In this document: piece after piece, positions 14,601-25,393 of the stretch
Layout of the letters: the number at the start of each line of letters is the position of its first letter
Numbering within the stretch: the first letter of the stretch is position 1
Origin: Guillardia theta CCMP2712
Taxonomy: Eukaryota > Cryptophyceae > Pyrenomonadales > Geminigeraceae
Direction of reading: 5' to 3'
NCBI RefSeq assembly: GCF_000315625.1
Contig: NW_005434641.1
Span: forward strand, 13,321 to 70,570
Length of the DNA: 57,250 nucleotides
Made by a program: the position numbers and the translations under genes
Notes under the pieces: generated by a model
Database searches by the model: none
Told to the model about the DNA's origin: nothing
What the model saw: only the letters and a program-made list of their open reading frames with translations

Positions 14601-17600
14601 GAGAAGGATAGCCGCTCTCATGGACATGTGATTTGTCCAGGTCTGGGGGTAAATCCTTACATAGCGTCCAACAACAGGGGTTGGGAAAGGAACATACACC
14701 TTGGTGTTACGATCAGAGTTTCCGTCAAAGATGCGTCCACATTCAACTTCCACCCACTTGCCGCCATCATCGCTGACCTCGACTTTGAATGTGGTCACCC
14801 ATTGATCCCAATCACGTCGACCCTGCACAACAACGCCAGCGATACTTTGAATTTCTCCTCCATCAATCTGCATCCATTCACCGACTTTGTTCTGCTTAGC
14901 AGACCAAGCCTGTGGAGATCGAAGTCTGCCCCTGCCATGCAATACTCCAACAGGGTTGTTGTCCCAAACTCCAGAATATGCATAGTTGTAATCTGGTGGG
15001 GAGAAGATGATGAACTTGGAACAAGGTTTACCAAACTTGGCAAGAGTGCAACCACAGTATGTGGCCATTTCGACATCAGAAAGAGCCTTGCCGAAGAGTC
15101 TTAGTCTCTTGATCGTACCAGCACTGTTCTCAGATCCGTCATCATGGAAGAAATCCACCCACTTGGTGCTCATTTGGAACTTGTCGCTAAACAGCGGCTC
15201 CCCAGATGCACATTTGGCTCCGTGAAGGTACAACGAGACTGAACCAGAATCACTGCGAACCATTCCAATCTTGTACATCTGCTTCGGTCGGATCAGTTCG
15301 GGGCAACGAACATTGGCTGATTTGGGGAATAGCTGGAGGTTCTCGTTGACATACAGGCCGTTGTCATCCCAGCCATCGGAGGACAGGAGCCTTCGCCATC
15401 CAGTTGTGTCATCCAAGGCAAGTTCCATGATGATGCTGTAGGCCGATCCTGTGAGGCAACGAGATTGTTCAATGCGGAAACCTTTGCCAGCAGAGAAGAT
15501 GTATGGGCCTTCTGGAGTATCGAAAGTGCCTTCTCCCCAATATGGCAGAAGGGGCGGACCATGTGTAGCAGACAAGAAAGACATTTGAAAGCGATAGTCA
15601 AGCTCATTTCCTTCGCAAGGCCTTTCACAGAGCAAGACTCCTGCCCTCATGGACATATGTCCATACCATGTCTGTGGCTCGATCATGACATACCGTCCGC
15701 GAACGGGGTAGCCAAAAACAGTTTTCACCTTGCTGTCACGATCTACATTTCCAGGAAATACTCTACCGCAGTGTACATCCTTCCAGTGCAGGCCATCCTC
15801 ACTGACTTGGACACTGAAAGACGTGACCCACTGGCTGAGGTCGTGTCTGCCTTGTGTCACAACTCCAACAATACTTTGGACCATTCCGGTATCAAGCACC
15901 ATAAATTGTCCGACTTCATTCTTCAATGAGCTCCATGCCTGTTTGGAGTTGAGGCGTCCTCGTCCGTGCCCTTCACCAGGAGCATCGTTTGACCAGACAG
16001 AAGAGTACGTGATGAGCTGATTTGGCGGGACGAAGTTGATCCTGTTTTCGCATTCGGTACCAATTTGTGGAAGCTTACAATCACAGAGGATAGCAACTTG
16101 CTGATCATCCAGCTGTCGATTCCACATCTGAATTCTAGCTACCTGTCCAGCAGAATCTTGTCCACCGTCATCATGGAAGAACTGCATGTCATTGAGATCT
16201 AATGAGAACTTGTTGCTTATATCTGGCGAACCCTTGGAGCACATCTCACCATTGAGGAAAAGCTTGATTTCACCAGCGGCACTGCGGGAAACACCAAATA
16301 TGTATGTCTTTTTCGGGACGATTTGTTCTTGGCATGCTATCTCCGAGGACGTGGGATAGATCTGGTACACGTTGTTCACGAAGACGCCAGTGTCGCCCCA
16401 ACCTTTTGAGTTCACGATTCTACGCCAGCCTTCAGTGTCATCGAGACTGGCGGTGATCAAGATCGTCCACGCATTTCCAGTGATACATCTCTTGCGTTCC
16501 AGTTGCAAACCTTTGCCAGCTGGAAATTCATAAGGCCCAAGTGGCCCGACAAAGTTTCCCTCTCCCCACGAAGGATCCAGGGGAGGTCCAAACGTAGTAG
16601 AGAGAAAGTCTTGTCTAAAGTGGTAGTCAAGCTCTCCATTGACACACGGCTTCTCACAAATGATCAAGCCAGCTCGCATGCACATTGATCCATACCAACT
16701 CCATGGCACGATTCGAACAAATCTAGCATCAATGGGATAGGGGAACATTTTCTTCACTTTGGTGTTGCGATCATCATTGGCAGTAAAGTATTGGCCACAG
16801 AAAGCATCAACAAATGATTGACCATCGTTCGAGACTTGAACTTTGAATCCTTTCACCCATGAGTTGCCATCTTTTTTGCCTTGAATTACTACACCTAGGA
16901 TGGTTTGAGCAGATCCAGTGTCCATCTGCATGTAGTTTCCAATCTGGTTGGAGGCAGCACACCATGCTGCCTTAGAGTTTAACCTTCCCCGCGCATTCCC
17001 TTCGCCTGGTTGATCTCCTCCCAAGACACTGGAGTATGCTGTGCGAGGTGCACTAACAGAAAAGGATATGGTGTTGTCACAAGTCTTCGCCTTGTCAAGA
17101 TCGATACACTTGGCAGACGAACGAACTTCTTCGTTGGACAGAGTACGATTCCACATCTTGATTTGCTTCACATCTCCCTGCGGAAGCGTTCTACCGTCGC
17201 CATGGAAGAAGTTGACATCATGCGGGTTCAAAGCCAAATGATTTGCTTCCTCAGGCCTTCCCTCGCCACACCTGAGCGCAAAAATAAGTGAACCGAACCT
17301 GGTTCGAAGAAAGAGAAGAACTTCTTACAGATATCCGTTCAAGTACAAACTGACAATTCCATCTTGAGAGCGTGAAAGAATGATTTTGTACCAAATGTTG
17401 GGCAGGATCGGTTCGATACATTTGATGCTTGTGTCAGGATAAAGCGTGACCGTTCCACGAACATACAGTCCACTGCTCCCCCATCCTGCAGAATCGAGAA
17501 TTTTCATGGATCTATGATATCGAGTTAGACATCAAAATCATGAACATGGAGGACAATTACCCGTCAACTTTGTCAAATCGAACTTCTAGAAGAATTGAAT

Positions 17601-19595
17601 ATTCGAAAGGGTTCATGTGCCTGCCTTGATCCGCAGCCAGTCCTGCTCCCTTGCTGAAATGGTAACCATCCTCCTCAGTCGACTTGCCGACACCCCATGG
17701 GGTAGCGAGGGACGCTCCTCCTTTGCGCGCCTCCGTTGTCTGGCCTGGCTTCCAATCAAGCTGTCCTCCACGAGGAGCGGGAGGTTTCGGTGCAGGGCCC
17801 CGTTCACCAGAACAGCATAGCCCAATATCGTCTGAGTGTGTACAGGTCGACTGTTGCCAAGGCGCGTGAGCGCAACCAGCAATGTCTCTTTCGAAACCCA
17901 AGCACTGGACGTCAGAGAGCCAGATTGGGGTGGAATCGTCGGTGTTGGGCTGGCAGCCTCCATACTTGGTCTGCATCGCGCATCTGCTCTTGCTGGTCCC
18001 TCCATCGGCGAAACCAAGACTCTTGCAAAGGGCATTCGCTGATTGCGAACCAAAGTTCTTGCCACAGACAGTTCCCCAGGCGCCCCTATGCAAAACTTCC
18101 AAACGGCAACCAAAACGGGAACAGTCAACAAGCCTGATTTTAGTCTTCACAAATGGATTCGTGGTATCATCGTCGGACTCCGATTTTTCCTCTTCTACCT
18201 CCTCTTCTGCTCCCGGCGATTCAGCCGAAGGGCATCGAGGAAAATAACTTGGCCCTACTCGGTGGCCCTTCGGTCCAGTTGCAAACCCAAAGCAACAAAT
18301 TCCAACATCTTCACTGTGTGCACAGTTGTTCGCTGCCCAGGGAGAATGTTTGCAGTCGCCAACGTCTCCTTCGGATCCCGTACATGATACGTCAGAAAGC
18401 CATACCATTCCAGAACCACCTCCTTTCCGAGGATTAATAATCGCCTGATTGTTTGCAAAGCCAAGCATGGAGCAGATCATTCCCGCAGTCTCTTCCTTGA
18501 AACCCTTGCCACAGACGGAACCCCACTCATCCTCAAACAACACTTCCAGGCGGCATCCCCTGTAGTTGCAGTCTACAAGCCTCATGGTTTCTGTGGAAGC
18601 AGCTGGACAATCATACTTGGACGACGCCCACTTGGTTCTTTCTCCCGGCGGGCCCTCAGGGCCACGAATACCAACAATTCCAGGGATGCCCGGAGGACCT
18701 GATCTCAAACATCAGGGTACACAAATCGACCGTGGTGAGCAAAAGATACCTTGCAGACCATCGGGTCCAGCCTTGCCAATGCTGCCAACTTCTCCTTGAG
18801 GACCCGTCGATCCGATCTGTCCTGCAGGACCCTGGGGACCTTGCCTACCTTTGGCACCCTGTGGACCAACCAACCCTTCGTCTCCGTCGTGACCGTTGGC
18901 TCCGTTCATTCCAGGAGGACCTGGGGCACCAACTATGGGAACTATGCTTTCGATCTCATCGGTATCCTTGAGATTTAGTGACTTCACGTCGGACTCGATC
19001 GCAGACATCTCTTCTTGGATGAAGTTAGAAAGCTTCGACTCTGCCTTCTCTATTCTAGTCTCTTCTTGATTGGAATGTTCCATATGCTCGTCAGCACCTT
19101 TGATCTCGCGAGTTAAATCTTTCTCTTCTTGAAGATACTTGGTTGGGATTGTGGGAGATTGATCTGCTGCTGTAATCCCGCTCAAATCTGCTAACGATTG
19201 TACCCTGCCGGCTCCCATCTTACTGGCCAGCGAGCCTGAGTCATTGTGCGAGGCATGTTTAGATCTACTGGAAAACTTGTTATTGACATATCCTCTGTCG
19301 ACAGAATCAATAGCCTAGAAAACGCAGTGTGTCACCTCCATGGCGCATACACAGTGAAACACGGATTCACAACAAAAATAGAAACAAAAGTTTAACTCGA
19401 TTCAGCACAAACACACCACCAGAAAAGACTCGGCTGCTGCAAGGATCGCAAAGATCCATAATTTACCTCGCAAGACACGATGAATAGGGCAACAGCCGCC
19501 AGCAACGACAAGCATGCAATCCTGGTGCTGCTGGTGGCATGTAGCCTCTTTGAAACAATACGAGTTTGAAGGGAGGGATGAACCATCGGCAGCAT
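1580..19595 (-). CDS. giant type II membrane protein: collagen-SRCR-(LamG/discoidin)x11-PA14x7
   Basis: I read 29 exons on the minus strand. All introns but three are 41-71 bp (longest 152), and the exons sum to 16,434 nt, exactly 5,478 codons. Start ATG is 19593-19595, stop TAG 1580-1582. Order: short cytosolic head; one hydrophobic anchor (about residues 24-41, [17 protein letters not shown]); coiled-coil stalk; about 80 residues of Gly-X-Y collagen; two SRCR domains with their cysteines and RLVDC/GCRLEVL starts; eleven LamG-like plus discoidin (F5/8C) pairs (about 555-4340); seven PA14-like domains (about 4340-5400); a Gly/Lys/Glu low-complexity tail. Collagen, SRCR, LamG, discoidin and PA14 are extracellular ligand- or glycan-binding modules, so this is inferred to be a surface adhesin or receptor with its C-terminus outside. 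Anchor-coiled coil-collagen-SRCR is the layout of animal MARCO. Ligand unknown. An exon upstream of 19595 cannot be excluded. Confidence 0.85.
5655..7282 (-). other. last LamG/discoidin unit, split into ten small exons
   Basis: Exons 6-15 are 7166-7282, 7061-7108, 6926-7000, 6812-6874, 6677-6764, 6488-6624, 6340-6435, 6222-6284, 6102-6174 and 5655-6052. Introns are 46-60 bp. The same kind of domain pair that is intron-free ten times in the 9.9-kb exon is here cut into pieces as small as 48 bp. Exon 15 holds the eleventh discoidin and runs into the first PA14-like region. Confidence 0.8.
7329..17271 (-). repeat. 9.9-kb single exon: ten LamG/discoidin units of about 1.0 kb
   Basis: Exon 5 is uninterrupted for 9,943 bp. 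It carries the end of LamG 1, discoidin domains 1-10 and LamG 2-11 (LamG 11 only begins here). Each discoidin carries a GVVxQGR-like core, a VECGRxFxGNxDxxTKV segment and ends [13 protein letters not shown]...RAGLLxCE. Each LamG-like half has the SLYLNGxLCxSGKP and FFHDDG-type strings. Exon 4 (17329-17511) holds the middle of LamG 1. Units are diverged at the sequence level, so the array is old. Confidence 0.85.
17561..19595 (-). other. anchor, stalk, collagen and SRCR exons of the giant gene
   Basis: Exon 1 is 19467-19595 (43 residues, contains the anchor). Exon 2 is 18750-19314 (Glu/Lys-rich stalk, then collagen). Exon 3 is 17561-18698 (end of collagen, SRCR 1, acidic linker, SRCR 2, start of LamG 1). 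Introns are 152 and 51 bp. The exon 2/3 junction keeps the Gly-X-Y register (GPDGLQ to GPPGIPG), which fixes the acceptor before 18698. SRCR 1 lies at about 18300-18590 and SRCR 2 at about 17800-18130. Both have the WLSDV.C and ICC/LCC endings typical of the family. Confidence 0.85.
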
Positions 19596-21129
19596 GGAAC
19601 CTCCCCCGCAGGGGATCCTTACTCGGTCCTTCCTCCCTTGCGCAATGGCGCCGTCGCCTGTTGAAGGGGCGCACGTCTCTTCGCCCAATTCCTCATCCCC
19701 GCTAAGGCCCGCGAATTTTAAAACTATTCTGATGACAGCGAGGAAAGTACCCTGTGAAAGTCCCAAGAAAGGATGGGAAAGAACCCGGTGTAGTACCCGT
19801 AAATATGCTTGCTCGAAATTATTTCAGAATTCCACAAAACAATTATTAAAATCACCCAACTTTTTCTCTGGTACCCGACTACCACAATCATGATGGAGAT
19901 GGGATAGACCACCCCACCCTCCCCGGAGAGAGAAGTACGGGTATACGACCATGTACCCTTCCGACCTCATCGCTAACAGATTGGGTACTCAGGAAAGGGT
20001 GGGTGATCAAAGTAAACGGTAGGGGTGGTCCAAGGGATACAAGGAATTGCCCCACCTACCCCCTAGTGTTGTGGGAATGGTCAGCAAGGGGGTTCGAATT
20101 TCAGATTGGGGGTAGTAACGGAATAAACTGCTGACTCATCAGGGAAATGTAAAAATAGTGGTTTTAAAAATGTACCATAAAATTTTTTTGGATAAGCTTT
20201 TATTTGATTTTTGTATACAATTTTCTCCGAGTTCCGGGCGAAATTTTGTACCAAGAAGTTATTTATATAAAAGGGAGTTGCATTGTAGTTTAAATTGAGG
20301 ATTTTACGGAATCCCCGGGGATGCCGCACGAATGATGGAGTGGGTAGAAGAGAATGTTGGCTCAATCATGATGACTAGAGCCGTCTGCTTGAGTCCGACC
20401 TACTCATGAGCAAAATGTGTACAGCAAGACCTCAGTAGCACAGTGACCTCGCTCGATGAAGACATGAAATGTCTGAATCATCTTCAGCTCTTTTCCACAG
20501 GCCACAGGCAAGCATGTGCGATGGCGCGGAGGTTTTTGGAAGGATAAGATGAGGAGATCGGGTCGTTCTCTAAGTATTGGGCCTTATTCAAGTACACCTG
20601 TGAGCTGGTGGTGTGGGCAGGCTGATTCGGCGGGATGTGTCGATCGTGCAAAGGCTTCTAATCAGATGGTTTGCTTTTCTGATAGAGATGAGCTAAGTAG
20701 GAAACTTTCTCATCCGGACTCCTAGTAAATTCCACGTTATGTCCATCGGGGACGAGAAATTATCGAGATACCTGCGAGGATCTTGAAGGAATTGCAACAT
20801 TTTCTCGCTCTCCCTCCGGTTTCTGGATGCTCGATTGAGGAGGAAAAGGAAGTTGGGGGGGGGGAGGGGGGGGGGGGGGGGGGGTTATGGAAGAATTTCA
20901 TTCCTTTTTTGGTCTGGCCACGGGTGGGGGTTCCCATCTTTTTGCCCCAATATGGGGATGCATCCCTTTCTCTTTTCCTCCCCCGCCAGGGAAATGGTCT
21001 GGTATGGGAAAACCCCCCATTGATCCCTGAAACCGGCCGGAAAAGAAAGGTTCCTGGACTATCTGCATGATCTGCCGATTCCGGATTTCATCCTCGGACA
21101 GCCCTTGCTGGCAGCCAACAATCAGGCCG
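19596..21129. other. non-coding region upstream of the giant gene
   Basis: No supportable gene. 19,780-20,090 is rich in GGGTA/TACCC words, part of which resembles 55,100-55,150. 20,140-20,300 is AT-rich. A G-homopolymer stretch lies at about 20,854-20,883 (checkable for assembly error). The small open frames here lack domain signal. Confidence 0.6.
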
Positions 21130-24100
21130 TCAGCCAGTGCAGAGCACGAGAATCACCTGCCGAAGAGATTCATATTCCAGCCTCTGTAGCTCGCCATCCT
21201 GTTGCATTTCTCGATTAAACACGTGAACAGGCTTTCCTTTGTAGACCAGATCAATCTTGTTCCAATCCTCCGCCTTCCTCGGGATATTTTTCTGGTTCAT
21301 TCTCTCTGCAGCTTTGTCCGAGCGCTCCATGGTGGCATCTGATGCCTTCGACATCTGCAAGGACGTGCGGTACTCTGCGAGCACCATGAGCGCAGCAATG
21401 CGAGTAGAACAAATTCTGCACCTTTCCGTCTCTTCTTCGCGGCCCCGGCCTCGAGTTCCTCGAAAGCAGCGGCAATGCTGTTGTCGTTCGTTCCCTGCTC
21501 GAGCCCTGTATGAGTTGTGCAAAGTAGCCGCACACGCGGCAAGAGCAAGAGGAGGGGAACAATGCTCTGGGAATTCGCTCACCAGGATGGATTTGGCTTG
21601 CAGTAGACTATCGCGAGATCGTTGCTGCAACTGTTGTAAGCTGTGCAGCGCGAAAGATCGCAAGAGGAGCTCAAATCGCTCACGGTAAGGATGTTTGCAG
21701 ACCCAGACTGATTGAAGGGAGTCAGTTCGCAGCCCTCTGAAACGTCTTGCACATACAAAACTGTCATACTGAGAACGGGCTGCATCCTCCAACGCCGAGA
21801 TCTCCGCGTAAATCTGTGCATCACTCTCACCTGCTCTGTCATCCCCTCACGTTGCCTTGCCTGTCCCTGACGAAAGTAAGCTTTGACTGATCTGGGATCC
21901 AGCGACAGAGCCTGTAGTGTGATCACTCGAGTACCATATTTGAGCATACTCTGACGCAGACCTCCTTGCAATGCTGCAAAGCCAGATCCAACTCCCTCGC
22001 AGCTTCCAAATCTCGTTTCATCCCCACACTGCAAAATCGCACGATCAACCGTCAACGGACGCCAGAGGGGAGATTGCCTTTTCTTGTATCCACTCGCCGC
22101 GATGTTGAGGTGGCAAGACGTCAGCATCTCCTTCACCTGTTGTGCGACGTCAAAATCAGCGAAGAACGGGCCGTGAAATCTACGAGTACCTGTTTGAAAG
22201 GTATTGACTTGTAAGGCTCAAGCACTTGCAGGGCATTTTGATAGCACTCCATCGCTTCACTCCACTCCTTCGTTATCGGTGCCCATCAGCTTGTCACGGC
22301 TCAGCAGGGCCAACAGGCAACCTGATTCTTGAATTTATCGTTGCCTTCCACCTTGTAGCTGTTGGCGATGGCAAGGCAAGAATCGAAGGAAACTCTTTCA
22401 TCACCCTCCGCTTGGTAACCAGGAAGTTGAGATGAGTCTATGTACCCATCTCTTCCATGATCTTCCTCCATGTCCTCTTCTTCAGCATCATCTCCATCAT
22501 CATCCTCCCTGTCCTCTTCTTCAGCATCATCTCCATCATCATCCTCCCTGTCCTCTTCTTCAGCATCATCTCCATCATCATCCTCCCTGTCCTCTTCTTC
22601 AGCATCATCTCCATCATCATCCTCCCTGTCCTCTTCTTCAGCATCATCTCCATCATCATCCTCCCTGTCCTCTTCTTCAGCATCATCTCCATCATCATCC
22701 TCCCTGTCCTCTTCTTCAGCATCATCTCCATCATCATCCTCCCTGTCCTCTTCTCCAGAATCATCTCCATCATCATCCTGGCCACCGGCTCCTTCTGCGT
22801 CTTGCTCGTAATTGTCCCGGCTGTCGTCGCCTTCTTCATCCTGTTTGTCATTGTTGCGGTTGTGGTCTTCCTCCTCTCTCCCTCGCGCCATGGCTTGTTG
22901 TATCACTTCCAGATGTGAAGCGATGGTGACATCACCAGGCGCGAGGTTCTGAGCAGAGACTGCATCGCTGATAGCCCCAACAAAATCCTCAAGGGCGAAC
23001 TTTGCCTACAGAGAGCAAGGGTCTGACATGAAGTTGCGACGAAGAAGACGATGAAACTATACCTGAGATCGACGGTAGATGGCCTTCACGTTGTTCGGAT
23101 CTCTCTGCAGGACGAGGTTGCACATGGCAACCGCATCGCTGTACGAAGATTGTGACTTGATGCAGCATGCTGCGATGTTGAGCCGGCAAATGCTTTGCAG
23201 GTTTGTGGACTCCTCCACCTGGCTTGGCTCGAGGACTTCAAGATCCAATGCCTCAAATGTCGTCAAGCACTCCTTGTACGAGTTCATGGCTGACCCGTAA
23301 CTTTCGTGCTTAAAGAATGAGTTTCCTTCACCTTTCAATTGACGCATTTTCTCCAATAGCTGGGCCATACCAGCAATGTGCTTTTCTCTCTTCGCTTGTT
23401 CTTCCTTTGCCCTCCTCTGTTCTTCCTGCTGCCGTTGTTGCTCCAATTCCCTGGCCTCTTGTTCCCTCCTCTCCGCTTCTTTCCTCTCGATTTCTTCGTC
23501 ACGGAAAGCTTCCGCTTCCGCTAACATCTTTGCAGCATTTTCTGACAAGAATCCCTCTTCCACACGCTCAAGTGCCGCTATTGCCTCTCCGTACAGCTTT
23601 TGTTGAAATTTCACCTTTCCTAACCGCTCGTACGCTCGGCTCATGACCTTCGAGTCTGCTTTCGTTCTCTTTCCAGTCTCAATGGCAAGCTGACAATCCT
23701 CAGCAGCCTACCATGACAATCTCACCCTCATCATCTCTGAGTTTTGAGTCACCTTGTCATACTGATCCAACGTCAGGTAAACAGCAGCCCGATTGGTCAA
23801 TGCTTGCACACTATCGCGGTCCATCTATCACAAACATCTGAACTTGTCAACTGTTCAGACAACAATCCCAACCTCATATGCTTTTGTGTACAGCTGAATC
23901 GAGCTCTGCAGTTTGCGATTTCGCAGCACCCCGTGAGAAATCTGGAAGGAAGAGAAATAAGAAGGACGAAGATCGGCAACGAATTCATCAACGACACTGG
24001 ATATTGAAACGTGGATGAGGAAAGCAAAATAGCGTGAGTGAGAATGAGAACAAGAACGAGAACGAGAACGAGAACGAGAACGAGAACGAGAACAAGAACA

Positions 24101-24960
24101 AGAACAAGAACGAAATAGCCGCTGATGAGATCAGCAGATATGAAGAAGTTTTTGGTCTACACCTTGAGAGCAGCCTGATATTCTGCATTTCCCTGCTCTC
24201 TCAGCAGTCCTGACTCGAACATTCTATCTGCCGACTCTGAGATCTCATCATCTGTGATGAAGACGTCAGAAGGGGGCTTCTGCTTCCTTTCAGTCTCCGC
24301 GTTCACTTTCTTTGACCTGTAAAGGCACGAGTGATGAGGTGCCGTCGTTCGAGTCACAAATTTTACCCAAGCGTCGAGGCAGCACTGACACTCTCCTGCT
24401 GTACAACAGCGGGCTTAGAAATTCCACTTTGTCCGTTGTTCAGATGATGATCATCGCTTTGTCCTGCTTGTGCAGTAGAAGAAGCGACAGTTTTGTCTTT
24501 CTTGGGTGTTGAACGCCCATCCTCCTTGGAATCCTTCAATATGGGCTCTTTGCTCGGGCTCACTTCACCCTTCTTCGCGTCCTCTTTTTCTGACTTTTGC
24601 TGTCGATCCCCTGTATTCTTGTGCTCTGCCTCTAAACCCTTCTTATTTCAATTCAGCTTCATCGCCATAAATCTCAACAAGACGACTTACTTTCACAATG
24701 CTCAGATCTTGGCTCAAAGCCTGCATCTGTGCCGTAAGGTTCGAGATGTCTCTTTTCCCAGTGTCCGATGCGACATCTGCAGCCGCTTGCTCTATTGACG
24801 TCTTGTCTTTGGCCAGGTGTTCTCTTTCGACCATGTCCTGCGACACTTTCTCTCCGAGTGAGCATTTCTGGCTCATCTTCGCTTCAAGCTGGGTTTTCTT
24901 CTGGTCGCTCTGCTGACAGCAGCCAGACGAATTGGATTCTTGACTGGTGGTAGTGGTCAT
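21130..24960 (-). CDS. TPR-repeat protein with acidic minisatellite-encoded linker, 15 exons
   Basis: I read exons 24691-24960, 24367-24638, 24163-24316, 23873-23941, 23753-23824, 23063-23707, 22322-23005, 22190-22267, 22094-22136, 21962-22011, 21831-21911, 21757-21813, 21583-21678, 21422-21494 and 21130-21374. The sum is 2,889 nt, 962 residues. The start at 24960 follows a pyrimidine-rich leader. Order: charged coiled-coil N-terminus; a first TPR block (DRDSVQALTNRAAVYLTLDQYDK); a Glu/Gln/Arg-rich coiled coil; a second TPR block (CRLNIAACCI...LQRDPNNVKAIYRRSQ); about 100 Asp/Glu residues; a third TPR block (CHLNIAA...LSLDPRSVKAYFRQGQA); a helical C-terminus. TPR blocks of this kind bind C-terminal peptides, often of chaperones; function inferred only. 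The frame is also open upstream, so a fusion with the next TPR gene is possible. Confidence 0.7.
22469..22780 (-). repeat. 39-bp coding minisatellite, about 8 copies
   Basis: A 39-bp unit repeats at 22469, 22508, 22547, 22586, 22625, 22664, 22703 and 22742, most copies identical. It encodes a 13-residue acidic unit (DDDGDDAEEEDRE) inside the TPR protein. The period is a multiple of three, so copy number can change without breaking the frame. Confidence 0.9.
24035..24115. repeat. (GAGAAC)n-type repeat inside a TPR-gene intron
   Basis: AACGAG/AACAAG hexamers repeat about a dozen times within the 221-bp intron 23942-24162, one of the longer introns of the window. This looks like intron growth by simple-sequence expansion. 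Confidence 0.8.
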
Positions 24961-25393
24961 GAGATGAATCGATCGAAAGAAGGAAGGGGGATGGGATGAA
25001 CAAGAGATCATTGTGAGGGGGTCACCTATCGTCATCAAGAAACCGAGTTTTCGCCCATAGAAGAGCTCGAACGACGACAACATGCAGCCCTTTCGTGAAT
25101 CCAAGCACTCCAAGCATAGATAATGATCCTCGTATCTATCAGGCATCCTGGTCAAACGAAGTGTGGCACAGATGACCGAGACGTCGTACCTGATCTGCAA
25201 GGGAAGTGTAGAACACGCCTTGCTTCCTTCGAAGTTCTTCTTCCCGTCTCCGCCAGAAATGCCTGTTGAAGTTTGGTCCTCATTCTCAACCTGAAGACGG
25301 CAAAGGAAATCATACCACAGAGCATTGATGCCAATAAAACCAGTCATGAAGATCCACTGATAGAACCAGTCATGCTCCAAGGCCGTGCTCGCC

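Noticed and set aside
20783-21070. Gly-rich plus-strand frame at the G homopolymer
   Set aside because: It depends on a poly-G run and shows no conserved composition.
22469-22780. CRISPR-like regular repeats
   Set aside because: The units abut with no spacers and are in-frame coding in a eukaryotic gene.
22432-22929. His/Pro-, Ile- or Ser-rich plus-strand proteins over the minisatellite
   Set aside because: They are alternative frames of the 39-bp repeat; the minus acidic frame connects TPR exons.
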